This document shows positions 1 to 6,029 of a stretch of 9,980 nucleotides of DNA, in pieces. Source of the DNA: Thermodesulfobacteriota bacterium (GTDB lineage: Bacteria; Desulfobacterota; S145-22); assembly GCA_024763435.1 (NCBI GenBank), contig JANTFN010000050.1:1-9980 (forward strand). The letters run 5' to 3'. Position numbers and translations under genes: made by a program. Below the pieces are notes generated by a model. It made no database searches. It had not been told where the DNA came from and was given only the letters and a program-made list of their open reading frames with translations. Each line of letters starts with the position of its first letter. Within the stretch, counting starts at the first letter, position 1.

Positions 1-286
1 CGGGGGTGACGAAGATCTTGCCGTCTCCGATCTTGCCGGTCCGGGCGGTTTCTTCGATAACTTCTACGACTTGTTCGACGAGGCTGTCGTCTACGACAAT
101 TTCCATTTTGACTTTGGGGAGGAAATCGACGATGTATTCGGCCCCGCGGTAGAGTTCGGTGTGGCCTTTCTGGCGACCGAATCCCTTGACTTCGCTGACG
201 GTGATTCCTTTGATGCCGATCTTGTTTAATTCGTCTTTGACGTCTTCTAACTTGAACGGCTTGATGATGGCTTCTACTTTTTTCAT
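1..286 (-). CDS. glnK: PII nitrogen signal protein (GlnB/GlnK type), C-terminus cut by window edge
   Basis: PII is a small trimeric sensor of 2-oxoglutarate, ATP/ADP and, through covalent modification, glutamine. When nitrogen is plentiful, GlnK-type members plug the AmtB channel with their T-loop. The 95 visible residues start MKKVEAIIKP and contain the T-loop stretch GRQKGHTELYRGAEY, with the uridylylatable tyrosine at position 51. Further on is the ATP-binding segment ARTGKIGDGKIFV. A full PII has about 112 residues, so some 17 are missing beyond the window. The ATG at 284-286 has a GGAGGG ribosome site at 298-303, just inside the 21-base gap after the amtB stop, which indicates co-transcription with amtB. 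Linkage to amtB favours the name glnK, but the protein alone cannot be told from GlnB. Confidence 0.95.
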   Translation of the reverse strand, partial: MKKVEAIIKPFKLEDVKDELNKIGIKGITVSEVKGFGRQKGHTELYRGAEYIVDFLPKVKMEIVVDDSLVEQVVEVIEETARTGKIGDGKIFVTP

Positions 287-307
287 GGGTTATTTGTCCC
301 TCCGGGA

Positions 308-1528
308 TTAAAAACTGTAGCCTGTTTCACTGTGCATACTCACATCCAGGCCTGCCTCCTCTTCCTCATCCGTTACCCTGAGCCCAATGAGTTTATCCAC
401 AACTTTCAGGATAATCAAGGCCATGACGAACGAAAAAGCAATACTCACAATGACGGACACGAACTGGATGAAAAGCTGAGAGGGATTTCCAAAAAACAAG
501 CCGTTGGCGCCGGATGGATTGATGGCCTTTGAGGCGAAGAGACCCGTTGCCAGGGCGCCCCAGATGCCGCCGAGCCCATGAATACCGACAACGTCAAGGG
601 CATCATCAAAGCCGAATCTGGATTTCAGGGAAACACCCCAGTAGCAGAGGAGACCCGCGACGCCTCCGATACCGATGGCAGACAGGGGGCCGACAAACCC
701 GCACGCGGGGGTTATGGCAACCAGGCCCGCCACGGCCCCGCTTGCCGCGCCGAGGGTTGTCGCTTTACCGCCAAGGCGCCACTCGGCGAGAACCCAAGTC
801 AGCGCGGCACTGGAGGCGGCAATGTGGGTAACAACGAAGGCATTGACGGCGAGACCGTTGACGGCGAGGGCGCTGCCCGCGTTAAATCCGAACCATCCGA
901 ACCAGAGGAGGGCCGCCCCGGTAATCGTCATGGGGAGATTATGGGGAATGTAGCGTGTCCTGCCGTATCCCCGCCGTTTGCCGACAACGAAGACAGCGGC
1001 GAGGGCCGCGGCCCCGGAACTGATATGGACAACGGTTCCACCCGCAAAATCGAGTGCCCCCATCTTCTGAATCCATCCCCCCGCGCCCCAAACCCAGTGG
1101 GCAAGGGGATTATAGACGAGGGTAGCCCAGAGAAGGGTAAACAGGACGAAGCCGCTGAACTTAATCCGTTCCGCGAAGGCCCCGGTAATGAGGGCGGGGG
1201 TAATCACGGCAAACATCCCCTGAAAAATCATGAAGGCAAGCGGCGGAATCGTGGCCCCGTAATGGGGATTAGGGGTCAGGCCCACACCATGGAGACCCAG
1301 CCAGCTCAGGTTTCCGATAAGCCCTCCCACGTCGGGTCCAAAGGCCAGGGTATAGCCCCAGAGGACCCATTCTATTGATATGAGGGCGAGAATGATAAAA
1401 CTGTGCATAATGGTCCCGAGGACATTTTTGGTACGGACCATGCCGCCATAAAAAAGTCCCAGCGCCGGCGTCATGAGCATGACAAGGGCGGCCGACATTA
1501 AGACAAAAAAAGTATCCGCTGCGTTCAT
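308..1528 (-). CDS. amtB: Ammonium transporter AmtB (copy 1, no cleavable signal peptide)
   Basis: This inner-membrane Amt/Rh channel carries ammonium into the cell when it is scarce. The 406 residues give about 11 hydrophobic segments. The functional residues of E. coli AmtB line up almost number for number: Phe106 and Phe215 (gate), Trp147 and Ser219 (recruitment site), Asp160 in GALDFAGGTVVH, and the twin pore histidines His168 and His317 (GIHGLGG). The C-terminal tail GLRVTDEEEEAGLD is the conserved segment that contacts PII. The protein begins directly in the first membrane segment, with no signal peptide. The ATG at 1526-1528 has an AGGAAGG ribosome site a few bases upstream. It is followed by a PII gene, the usual amtB-glnK pairing, and preceded by a sigma54 promoter (1558-1573). 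Confidence 0.97.
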   Translation of the reverse strand: MNAADTFFVLMSAALVMLMTPALGLFYGGMVRTKNVLGTIMHSFIILALISIEWVLWGYTLAFGPDVGGLIGNLSWLGLHGVGLTPNPHYGATIPPLAFMIFQGMFAVITPALITGAFAERIKFSGFVLFTLLWATLVYNPLAHWVWGAGGWIQKMGALDFAGGTVVHISSGAAALAAVFVVGKRRGYGRTRYIPHNLPMTITGAALLWFGWFGFNAGSALAVNGLAVNAFVVTHIAASSAALTWVLAEWRLGGKATTLGAASGAVAGLVAITPACGFVGPLSAIGIGGVAGLLCYWGVSLKSRFGFDDALDVVGIHGLGGIWGALATGLFASKAINPSGANGLFFGNPSQLFIQFVSVIVSIAFSFVMALIILKVVDKLIGLRVTDEEEEAGLDVSMHSETGYSF

Positions 1529-1557
1529 TCCCCTTCCTTTCGCTTTTTCTCCTATAG

Positions 1558-1573
1558 AGCAATTGCCATGCCA
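1558..1573 (-). promoter_or_regulatory. Sigma54 (-24/-12) promoter of amtB copy 1
   Basis: Read on the minus strand the site is TGGCATGGCAATTGCT, an excellent match to TGGCACG-N4-TTGCW with the required 10 bases between GG and GC. Expected transcription start is near 1547, giving a leader of about 19 bases to the ATG at 1528. The same sequence, including the flanking CTATAGGA, recurs before amtB copy 2. Confidence 0.88.
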
Positions 1574-1602
1574 GCGCTGCTATTGATATAATTATGATGT
1601 AT

Positions 1603-1615
1603 TATCAAAAGGTTA
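1603..1615 (+). promoter_or_regulatory. Candidate IHF site between activator sites and sigma54 promoter
   Basis: TATCAAAAGGTTA fits the IHF consensus WATCAA-N4-TTR at every defined position. It lies between the -24/-12 element and the palindromic activator sites, where IHF usually bends DNA to bring a sigma54 activator to the polymerase. The motif is short and the region AT-rich, so chance is possible. Confidence 0.42.
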
Positions 1616-1647
1616 AACTTTATACTCAAAATAAGGGGGTTTTTATA

Positions 1648-1667
1648 TTCCTACATTTATGTAGGAA
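1648..1667. promoter_or_regulatory. Palindromic activator site (UAS), proximal, amtB copy 1
   Basis: TTCCTACATTTATGTAGGAA is a perfect inverted repeat with 8-base arms and a 4-base spacer. Its centre is about 85 bp upstream of the -24 element, a typical enhancer distance for a sigma54 activator. The core CTACA-N4-TGTAG recurs at 4355-4370 (amtB copy 2) and 5961-5980 (the activator gene), so it is probably the binding site of the NifA-like regulator at 4386-5939. Confidence 0.78.
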
Positions 1668-1678
1668 CAAACAGATAT

Positions 1679-1698
1679 ATACAACAAATATGTAGGAA
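1679..1698. promoter_or_regulatory. Second, degenerate activator site, amtB copy 1
   Basis: The right arm TGTAGGAA (1691-1698) is identical to that of the proximal site. The left arm ATACAACA matches TTCCTACA at 5 of 8 positions, with the same 4-base spacer. Its centre is 31 bp, about three helical turns, from the proximal site, so two dimers could sit on the same DNA face. Confidence 0.55.
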
Positions 1699-1724
1699 TT
1701 TTATTCAGATCCGAGAAAAAATCC

Positions 1725-2402
1725 TCAGTAAAAGTTTTGGGGTTTGAAGAAATTTTGATAGAGCTGACGGGCGTTTTGATCAAGGTTTTTCCGAACTTTC
1801 TCATAGGTTTTCAGGACATCGTCCCGCAGGTTATGCCCAATCAGCCAGATGCCGAGTTTAGCGGCCTGGACCTCGAGATGAAATTGAAGCGCCAGGCTGT
1901 TGTTAATCCGGAATGCCTGGTTACGGCATGTGGGTGTCGTCGCGAGTAATGTCGCGTTCCCCGGAATCTCGAAGGTATCTCCATGGAGTTGAAACACAGA
2001 AAAAGTCTCCGGAAGGCCCGCAAAGAAGGCGTCTTGTTTGCCCTCATCGGTCAGGGTTGCCTCATACCACCCGGTTTCTTCCCGGGGGGCTTTGATAACC
2101 CGCGCGCCCGCGGCCTTTGCCATCAACTGCGCGCCGAGGCATATCCCCAGCACGGGAACATTTTTTTCGAAACAGCGGGCGAGAAAAAGCGTCTCATCCC
2201 GGAGAAAAGGGTATTCAGTTTCTTCGTAAACGTTCATCGGGCCACCCATCGAAACCACGGCATCATATTGAAAGGCGTTGTCCGGGAGGGATTCTCCGTC
2301 GTAAAACTTTACGATACGAATATCCGCCTGGGTCTGTTTAAGATAATCCATGATGGTTCCCGCGTCTTCCTGGGCATCATGCATGAGAATCAAAACGTGC
2401 AT
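1725..2402 (-). CDS. Stand-alone class I glutamine amidotransferase (GMP-synthase-like GATase)
   Basis: Class I GATase domains hydrolyse glutamine to glutamate and ammonia, normally for a partner synthetase. The 225 residues form one such domain with the full triad: nucleophile Cys88 in GICLGAQL, and His175 and Glu177 in LQFHLEV. The oxyanion region SMGGPMNV is near residues 51-58. No synthetase domain is attached, and no acceptor enzyme lies next to it, so the nitrogen acceptor is unknown. The ATG at 2400-2402 has a modest GAGG ribosome site. It is the third gene after amtB copy 2 and the Tyr51-less PII gene, separated from the latter by 57 bases that hold a hairpin (2419-2447). It probably shares their sigma54 promoter. 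Role in nitrogen salvage or amino-group transfer is inference. Confidence 0.9.
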   Translation of the reverse strand: MHVLILMHDAQEDAGTIMDYLKQTQADIRIVKFYDGESLPDNAFQYDAVVSMGGPMNVYEETEYPFLRDETLFLARCFEKNVPVLGICLGAQLMAKAAGARVIKAPREETGWYEATLTDEGKQDAFFAGLPETFSVFQLHGDTFEIPGNATLLATTPTCRNQAFRINNSLALQFHLEVQAAKLGIWLIGHNLRDDVLKTYEKVRKNLDQNARQLYQNFFKPQNFY

Positions 2403-2418
2403 TTTTCGGTTCCTCGAA

Positions 2419-2447
2419 GGGAGGCGAAACCATGTATGTCGCCTCCC
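2419..2447 (-). repeat. Perfect 9-bp inverted repeat between the PII and GATase genes
   Basis: GGGAGGCGA and TCGCCTCCC flank an 11-base loop. In the transcript this would make a strong GC-rich hairpin directly before the GATase ribosome site. On the minus strand no U-run follows, so it is not a standard Rho-independent terminator. It could be an mRNA processing or stability element, or reduce expression of the last gene. Confidence 0.6.
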
Positions 2448-2459
2448 TGTCTTTATATT

Positions 2460-2801
2460 TTATCCTATGGCCAAGTCTCCGGTTTCTCCCGTCCTTATTC
2501 TTATACACTCGGCAAGGTCTAAAATAAAGATCTTACCGTCCCCGATATTTCCCGTTCTTGCCCCTTTGATTATTGCATCAAGCGTTGATTTGACAAAATC
2601 CTCGTTTACGGCGATTTCAAGGCGAACCTTCTTCAGGAGATTAACCTCCATAATAACTCCCCTGTACGCCTCTGTATATCCTCGTTGCTGGCCACAGCCA
2701 AGGGCATTTGTGACGGACATTTTGTAGATTTCTGTATCAAAGAGTTCCTTTTTGACCTCTCCGAGTCTTTCAGGCTGGATATAGGCAATAATAAGTTTCA
2801 T
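2460..2801 (-). CDS. PII-family protein lacking the modifiable Tyr51
   Basis: The 113 residues have PII architecture: MKLIIAYIQPERLGEVKKEL at the start, a T-loop region GCGQQRGYTEAYRGVIMEV, and the ATP-binding segment ARTGNIGDGKIFIL. Position 51, uridylylated tyrosine in GlnB and GlnK, is methionine here. Tyr46 is kept, but in GlnB/GlnK that residue is not the modified one. The protein therefore probably senses only through ATP/ADP and 2-oxoglutarate binding. Its start at 2799-2801 lies 17 bases after amtB copy 2 and has an AAAGGA ribosome site, so it is in that operon and is the likely partner of that channel. It is clearly divergent from the PII at 1-286, so it is not a recent duplicate. 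Confidence 0.95.
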   Translation of the reverse strand: MKLIIAYIQPERLGEVKKELFDTEIYKMSVTNALGCGQQRGYTEAYRGVIMEVNLLKKVRLEIAVNEDFVKSTLDAIIKGARTGNIGDGKIFILDLAECIRIRTGETGDLAIG

Positions 2802-2818
2802 GGCATTTTCCTTTCTTG

Positions 2819-4192
2819 TTATTGTGTCATAAAGATTTGGAAGCCGGCATATCCTTCCATGCCGTGTTCCTCTATATCAAGGCCCCGGATTTCTTCTTGT
2901 TCTGAAACCCTTAAGCCAATTGTTTGCTTCAATATAAAGAAAAGGATTCCGGAGCTGATTCCTACCCAGGCAAAAACGGCAAGACACCCGATAAGCTGGA
3001 TGCCGAGCTGATGAAACCCTCCCCCGTAGAAAAGGCCTTTAATCGCGCCAACGCCAGAAGAAAGCCCATAAAGGGGATCCGCAAACAGGCCGACTGAAAG
3101 GGTCCCCCAGAATCCGCAGACACCGTGAACAGATATGGCGCCCACTGGGTCGTCGATATGGAGTATCTTGTCGAGGAATTCTACCGAAATAACAACGAGT
3201 CCCCCCGCGATAATGCCAATGATAATCGCATTGCCGGGCGAAACCACGGCACAAGGTGCTGTAATCGCAACAAGACCGGCCAGTGCGCCGTTCAAGGTCA
3301 TGCTGGCATCCGGTTTCTTATAAAGTATCCAGACGAAGAACATGGCAGTAATGGCTCCCGCCGCCGCGGAGAGGTTGGTCGTTACCGCAATGGTAGCGAT
3401 ACTGAGATTGGTGCCTGATGTGGTACTGCCCGGATTGAACCCAAACCAGCCAAACCAGAGAATAAAAACACCCAGGGAGGCCAAGGCAATGTTGTGCCCG
3501 GGGATGGCCCGTGAGATTTTCTTCGTCCCATTAAAGGTATATTTACCGATACGTGGCCCTAAAAAAGCGGCCCCCATCAAGGCGGCCCACCCGCCGACGG
3601 AGTGTACGACCGTTGAACCCGCAAAATCAACCATGCCGAGCTTGGCAAGCCATCCGCCTCCCCAGATCCAGTGGCCCACGACAGGATAGATAATGGCTGA
3701 AATCACGGCGCTGTAAATAAGATAGGAAACAAACTTTGTGCGCTCTGCCATCGCCCCTGAAACAATGGTGGCTGCAGTAGCCGCGAAGACGACCTGGAAC
3801 ATCCAGTATGCCATCTGCCAGAGGCCATCCGAAGTGGCCGGATTGGCAATGGACAGGAAAAAACCATTTGATCCAAAAAGACCAAAAATGTCAAAACCAA
3901 ACATAATCCCAAATCCAATTGCCCAGTAGGCGATGGAACCGACAGCAAAATCCATCAGGTTTTTCATGATGATGTTGACCGAGTTTTTGGCACGGGTAAA
4001 GCCTGTCTCTACCATGGCGAAGCCTGCCTGCATAAAAAAGACAAGAAAGGCTGAAATCAAAGTCCAGACAGTGTCAATCGCCTTGGCATTGCTTGAAGCA
4101 GACGGTTCGCCTGCCCAGGCGGTTAGGCCCCACAAAATCACCGTACAAAACAGGCTGGCAATAATTATGTGTTTATGAATCAATTTCTTCAT
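2819..4192 (-). CDS. amtB: Ammonium transporter AmtB (copy 2, with signal peptide)
   Basis: This is a second Amt/Rh ammonium channel of 457 residues. Unlike copy 1 it starts with a typical cleavable signal peptide: MKKLIHKH, a hydrophobic core, then a likely cut after AWA at residues 25-27. The pore residues are present: Asp189 in MVDFAGSTVVH, His197, and His356 in SVHGVCGFWG. The tail GLRVSEQEEIRGLD is the conserved PII-contact segment. The N-terminal block FAMVETGFTRAKN differs from the GLALFYGG-type block of copy 1 (ALGLFYGG), so the two belong to different Amt subfamilies. The ATG at 4190-4192 has a strong AAGGAGG ribosome site (4199-4207). A sigma54 promoter lies at 4253-4268. The Tyr51-less PII and GATase genes follow. 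Confidence 0.97.
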   Translation of the reverse strand: MKKLIHKHIIIASLFCTVILWGLTAWAGEPSASSNAKAIDTVWTLISAFLVFFMQAGFAMVETGFTRAKNSVNIIMKNLMDFAVGSIAYWAIGFGIMFGFDIFGLFGSNGFFLSIANPATSDGLWQMAYWMFQVVFAATAATIVSGAMAERTKFVSYLIYSAVISAIIYPVVGHWIWGGGWLAKLGMVDFAGSTVVHSVGGWAALMGAAFLGPRIGKYTFNGTKKISRAIPGHNIALASLGVFILWFGWFGFNPGSTTSGTNLSIATIAVTTNLSAAAGAITAMFFVWILYKKPDASMTLNGALAGLVAITAPCAVVSPGNAIIIGIIAGGLVVISVEFLDKILHIDDPVGAISVHGVCGFWGTLSVGLFADPLYGLSSGVGAIKGLFYGGGFHQLGIQLIGCLAVFAWVGISSGILFFILKQTIGLRVSEQEEIRGLDIEEHGMEGYAGFQIFMTQ

Positions 4193-4252
4193 CGTGTTCC
4201 TCCTTTTTATTTTCAGATAACGCTGTAATCCCTCGCCGTTTTGTTCCTATAG

Positions 4253-4268
4253 AGCAAAGGGCATGCCA
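4253..4268 (-). promoter_or_regulatory. Sigma54 (-24/-12) promoter of amtB copy 2
   Basis: On the minus strand the site is TGGCATGCCCTTTGCT, with 10 bases between GG and GC as sigma54 requires. The following CTATAGGA is identical to that after the copy 1 promoter. Expected start is near 4242, leaving a leader of about 50 bases. Confidence 0.87.
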
Positions 4269-4285
4269 TTGAAGAATAAACTTAC

Positions 4286-4298
4286 TAACTACTTGACA
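4286..4298 (-). promoter_or_regulatory. Possible IHF site upstream of amtB copy 2
   Basis: TAACTACTTGACA matches the reverse of the IHF consensus (YAA-N4-TTGATW) at 8 of 9 defined positions. It lies between the sigma54 promoter and the activator palindrome, as at the copy 1 promoter. This is weak evidence alone. Confidence 0.25.
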
Positions 4299-4354
4299 TT
4301 AAATAGTGTTTAAGTTTTAGAAGCAAGGCGTGGAGAAAAATGAAAGGCTTATTT

Positions 4355-4370
4355 ACTACAAAAATGTAGT
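4355..4370. promoter_or_regulatory. Palindromic activator site (UAS), proximal, amtB copy 2
   Basis: ACTACAAAAATGTAGT is a perfect inverted repeat with 6-base arms and a 4-base spacer. It shares CTACA-N4-TGTAG with the sites at 1648-1667 and 5961-5980. Its centre is about 94 bp upstream of the -24 element. It sits just downstream of the activator's stop codon. Confidence 0.75.
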
Positions 4371-4382
4371 ATTAAAATCTGT

Positions 4383-4402
4383 TTCTTACTTTTTTGTATG
4401 AA
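4383..4402. promoter_or_regulatory. Second, degenerate activator site, overlapping the end of the activator gene
   Basis: TTCTTACTTTTTTGTATGAA matches the motif at 6 of 8 bases in the left arm and 7 of 8 in the right. Its centre is 30 bp from the proximal site, close to the 31 bp of the amtB copy 1 pair. It covers the last codons and stop of the activator gene. Confidence 0.48.
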
Positions 4403-5939
4403 ATCGTCTCGGGTCAATCCGGTGTTTCTGGACCCTCAGGCCCATGATTCGCTCGGTAATGCCCAGGCGTCTGGCCGCTCTGGCCTTGTTCCCCTTGCTT
4501 TCCTTGAGGGCCTCGACGACAAGCTCCCGTTCGAAGTTGTTCAGGGCCTCTTCAAGGGTATCGGTAGGGCGGGTCCCGCTCGCCTCCGCCGTCTGAAGCG
4601 AAGGGGGAAGATGATGGCCATGAATGACGTTGTCCCTGTTGAGGAGGGCGGCACGCTCGATACAGTTTTCCAGTTCCCGGACATTCCCCGGCCAGTGGTA
4701 ACTCATGAGCATGTCGATGGCGGGCGTGGAAATGCGGCGGACGGTTTTATTGTGAATCCGGTTGTATTTTTCAACGAAATAATCGGCGAGGAGGAGGATG
4801 TCGGTTCGTCTTTTTCTGAGGGGCGGGATGTGGATGGGAAAAACATTAATCCGATAATAGAGGTCCTCCCTGAATTTTCCCGCTTCGATGAGTTGTTCCA
4901 GGTCCCGGTTGGTAGCGGTAATAACGCGGACATTTGCCCGGAGGCTTTTTGTGCCGCCCACACGCTCGAATTCCTTTTCCTGGAGGACACGAAGGAGTTT
5001 AATCTGGGTCGCGGGCGACAGGTCTCCGATTTCATCGAGAAAAATCGTTCCCCCAGAGGCCAGTTCAAACCGGCCTTTCCGCGTGGTGGTGGCGCCCGTA
5101 AAGGCACCCTTTTCGTGGCCGAACAATTCACTTTCGATAACGGTCTCCGGCAGCGCGGAGCAATTGACTTTAACGAAAGGGCCATCGGCTCGGTGGCTGT
5201 GGTAGTGAATGGCATTCGCAACGAGTTCCTTTCCCGTACCGCTTTCTCCCCGCACCAGGACGCTGGTATCCACCCGGGAGACCTGCTCGATCAGGGCAAA
5301 CACATCCTGCATTTCACGGGAATTTCCGATGATATTGGACGGATGGAATCGGTCTTTCAGTTCTTCCCGGAGGCGCAGATTTTCATCCATAAGGCGCTGT
5401 CGTTCTTCCTGAATGGTTTGACGCAAACGAACCGCCTGGGCAATCATGGAAGCGATGGTCGCGAGGAGGCGAATGTCTTCCTCAAAGGAAACCGTTTTAT
5501 CAAAAAGGCGGTCCACGCTGAGGGCCCCGACGACTTCCTTGCCTATCTTGATGGGGACACAGAGGAAAGAGATATCAGCTTTTTTCAGCCGTTTTCGCGC
5601 GCCGGTCCTATCTAAAAACAGGGGATTGTCGGAGATACGGGGAATGACAGCCGGTTTGCCCGTTTCAACCACCTTGCCGGTAATTCCTTCGCCGAGGCGG
5701 TATTTCCCCTTCCTTTTCTGGCTTACAGAGAGGCCATGAGCGACCTCGATAGCGATTTCTCCCGACTGGCGGTTCAGGAGGGTGAGCGTTCCCCGGGACA
5801 TACCCATGTGCTCTGCGAGGGCCTCCAGTGTCGGGCCCACCACCTCTCGAATATCCAGGCTCTGGTCCAGGGCCTGACTGATATTAAAGAGGAGGGACAA
5901 CTCCTTCAGTTTCCGGTTCGTAGATTTTATATCTTGCAG
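4386..5939 (-). CDS. NifA-like sigma54-dependent activator (GAF, AAA+, HTH)
   Basis: Bacterial enhancer-binding protein that uses ATP to open sigma54 promoters. Counting from the TTG codon at 5900, a GAF sensor covers about residues 10-160, with NifA-like YRLGEGITGKVVETGKP. The AAA+ domain (about 190-430) has Walker A GESGTGKE (218-225), the sigma54-contact motif GAFTGA (265-270) and Walker B GGTIFLDE (283-290). The C-terminal HTH is near 470-495, in GNKARAARRLGITERIMGLR. There is no response-regulator receiver, so it is not NtrC, and no cysteine in the AAA-HTH linker, so no oxygen-sensing motif of the NifA type. No ATG is available in frame. A CTG at 5937-5939 has an ideal AAGGAG seven bases upstream and adds 13 residues (517 in total). 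TTG at 5900 has its Shine-Dalgarno directly adjacent, which is too close. Likely targets are both amtB operons and itself. Confidence 0.93.
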   Translation of the reverse strand: MQDIKSTNRKLKELSLLFNISQALDQSLDIREVVGPTLEALAEHMGMSRGTLTLLNRQSGEIAIEVAHGLSVSQKRKGKYRLGEGITGKVVETGKPAVIPRISDNPLFLDRTGARKRLKKADISFLCVPIKIGKEVVGALSVDRLFDKTVSFEEDIRLLATIASMIAQAVRLRQTIQEERQRLMDENLRLREELKDRFHPSNIIGNSREMQDVFALIEQVSRVDTSVLVRGESGTGKELVANAIHYHSHRADGPFVKVNCSALPETVIESELFGHEKGAFTGATTTRKGRFELASGGTIFLDEIGDLSPATQIKLLRVLQEKEFERVGGTKSLRANVRVITATNRDLEQLIEAGKFREDLYYRINVFPIHIPPLRKRRTDILLLADYFVEKYNRIHNKTVRRISTPAIDMLMSYHWPGNVRELENCIERAALLNRDNVIHGHHLPPSLQTAEASGTRPTDTLEEALNNFERELVVEALKESKGNKARAARRLGITERIMGLRVQKHRIDPRRFHTKK

Positions 5940-5960
5940 TGCCTGGCTCCTTTTCTTAAA

Positions 5961-5980
5961 ATCCTACAAAATTGTAGGAT
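5961..5980. promoter_or_regulatory. Palindromic operator over the activator gene promoter
   Basis: ATCCTACAAAATTGTAGGAT has perfect 8-base arms and a 4-base spacer, the same pattern as the sites before both amtB genes. It contains the -10 hexamer and reaches the expected start point of the activator gene, so binding should block transcription. This suggests negative autoregulation. Confidence 0.75.
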
Positions 5981-5999
5981 ATATCCCCAAAAATGTCAA
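5971..5999 (-). promoter_or_regulatory. Sigma70 promoter of the NifA-like activator gene
   Basis: On the minus strand there is a perfect -35 TTGACA (5994-5999), a 17-base spacer, and -10 TACAAT (5971-5976, 5 of 6 to consensus). Expected start is near 5964, which gives a leader of about 25 bases to the CTG start at 5939, containing the AAGGAG ribosome site. Confidence 0.72.
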
Positions 6000-6029
6000 A
6001 CAAGACGGTCTGGAATCTTCCCCGCCGGC

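Noticed and set aside
578..1378. Long plus-strand open frame antisense to amtB copy 1
   Set aside because: The minus-strand frame is an unmistakable Amt protein. The plus-strand product is low-complexity Gly/Pro/Arg/Glu-rich with no recognisable domain, as expected from an antisense shadow.
1648..1698. Classical NifA upstream site (TGT-N10-ACA) near amtB copy 1
   Set aside because: No correctly spaced TGT-N10-ACA was found here. The half-sites are in the opposite order with a 4-base spacer.
1705..1730. Possible terminator after the GATase gene (CTGAG...CTCGG on the minus strand)
   Set aside because: The stem is only five pairs with a wobble and the T-run sits in the loop, so it is not a convincing terminator.
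2419..2447. Hairpin as Rho-independent terminator
   Set aside because: On the transcribed minus strand no U-run follows the stem. It is listed as an inverted repeat instead.
4294..4321. Plus-strand sigma70 promoter starting with TTGACA
   Set aside because: The -10 partner is poor and no plus-strand gene follows.
4355..4370. Palindrome as terminator of the activator gene
   Set aside because: The stem is short and AT-rich, and the identical core sits in two other promoters, so an operator explains it better.
4398..5615. 405-residue plus-strand open frame antisense to the activator
   Set aside because: It is the complement of conserved AAA+ and GAF coding sequence and has no domain or ribosome site of its own.
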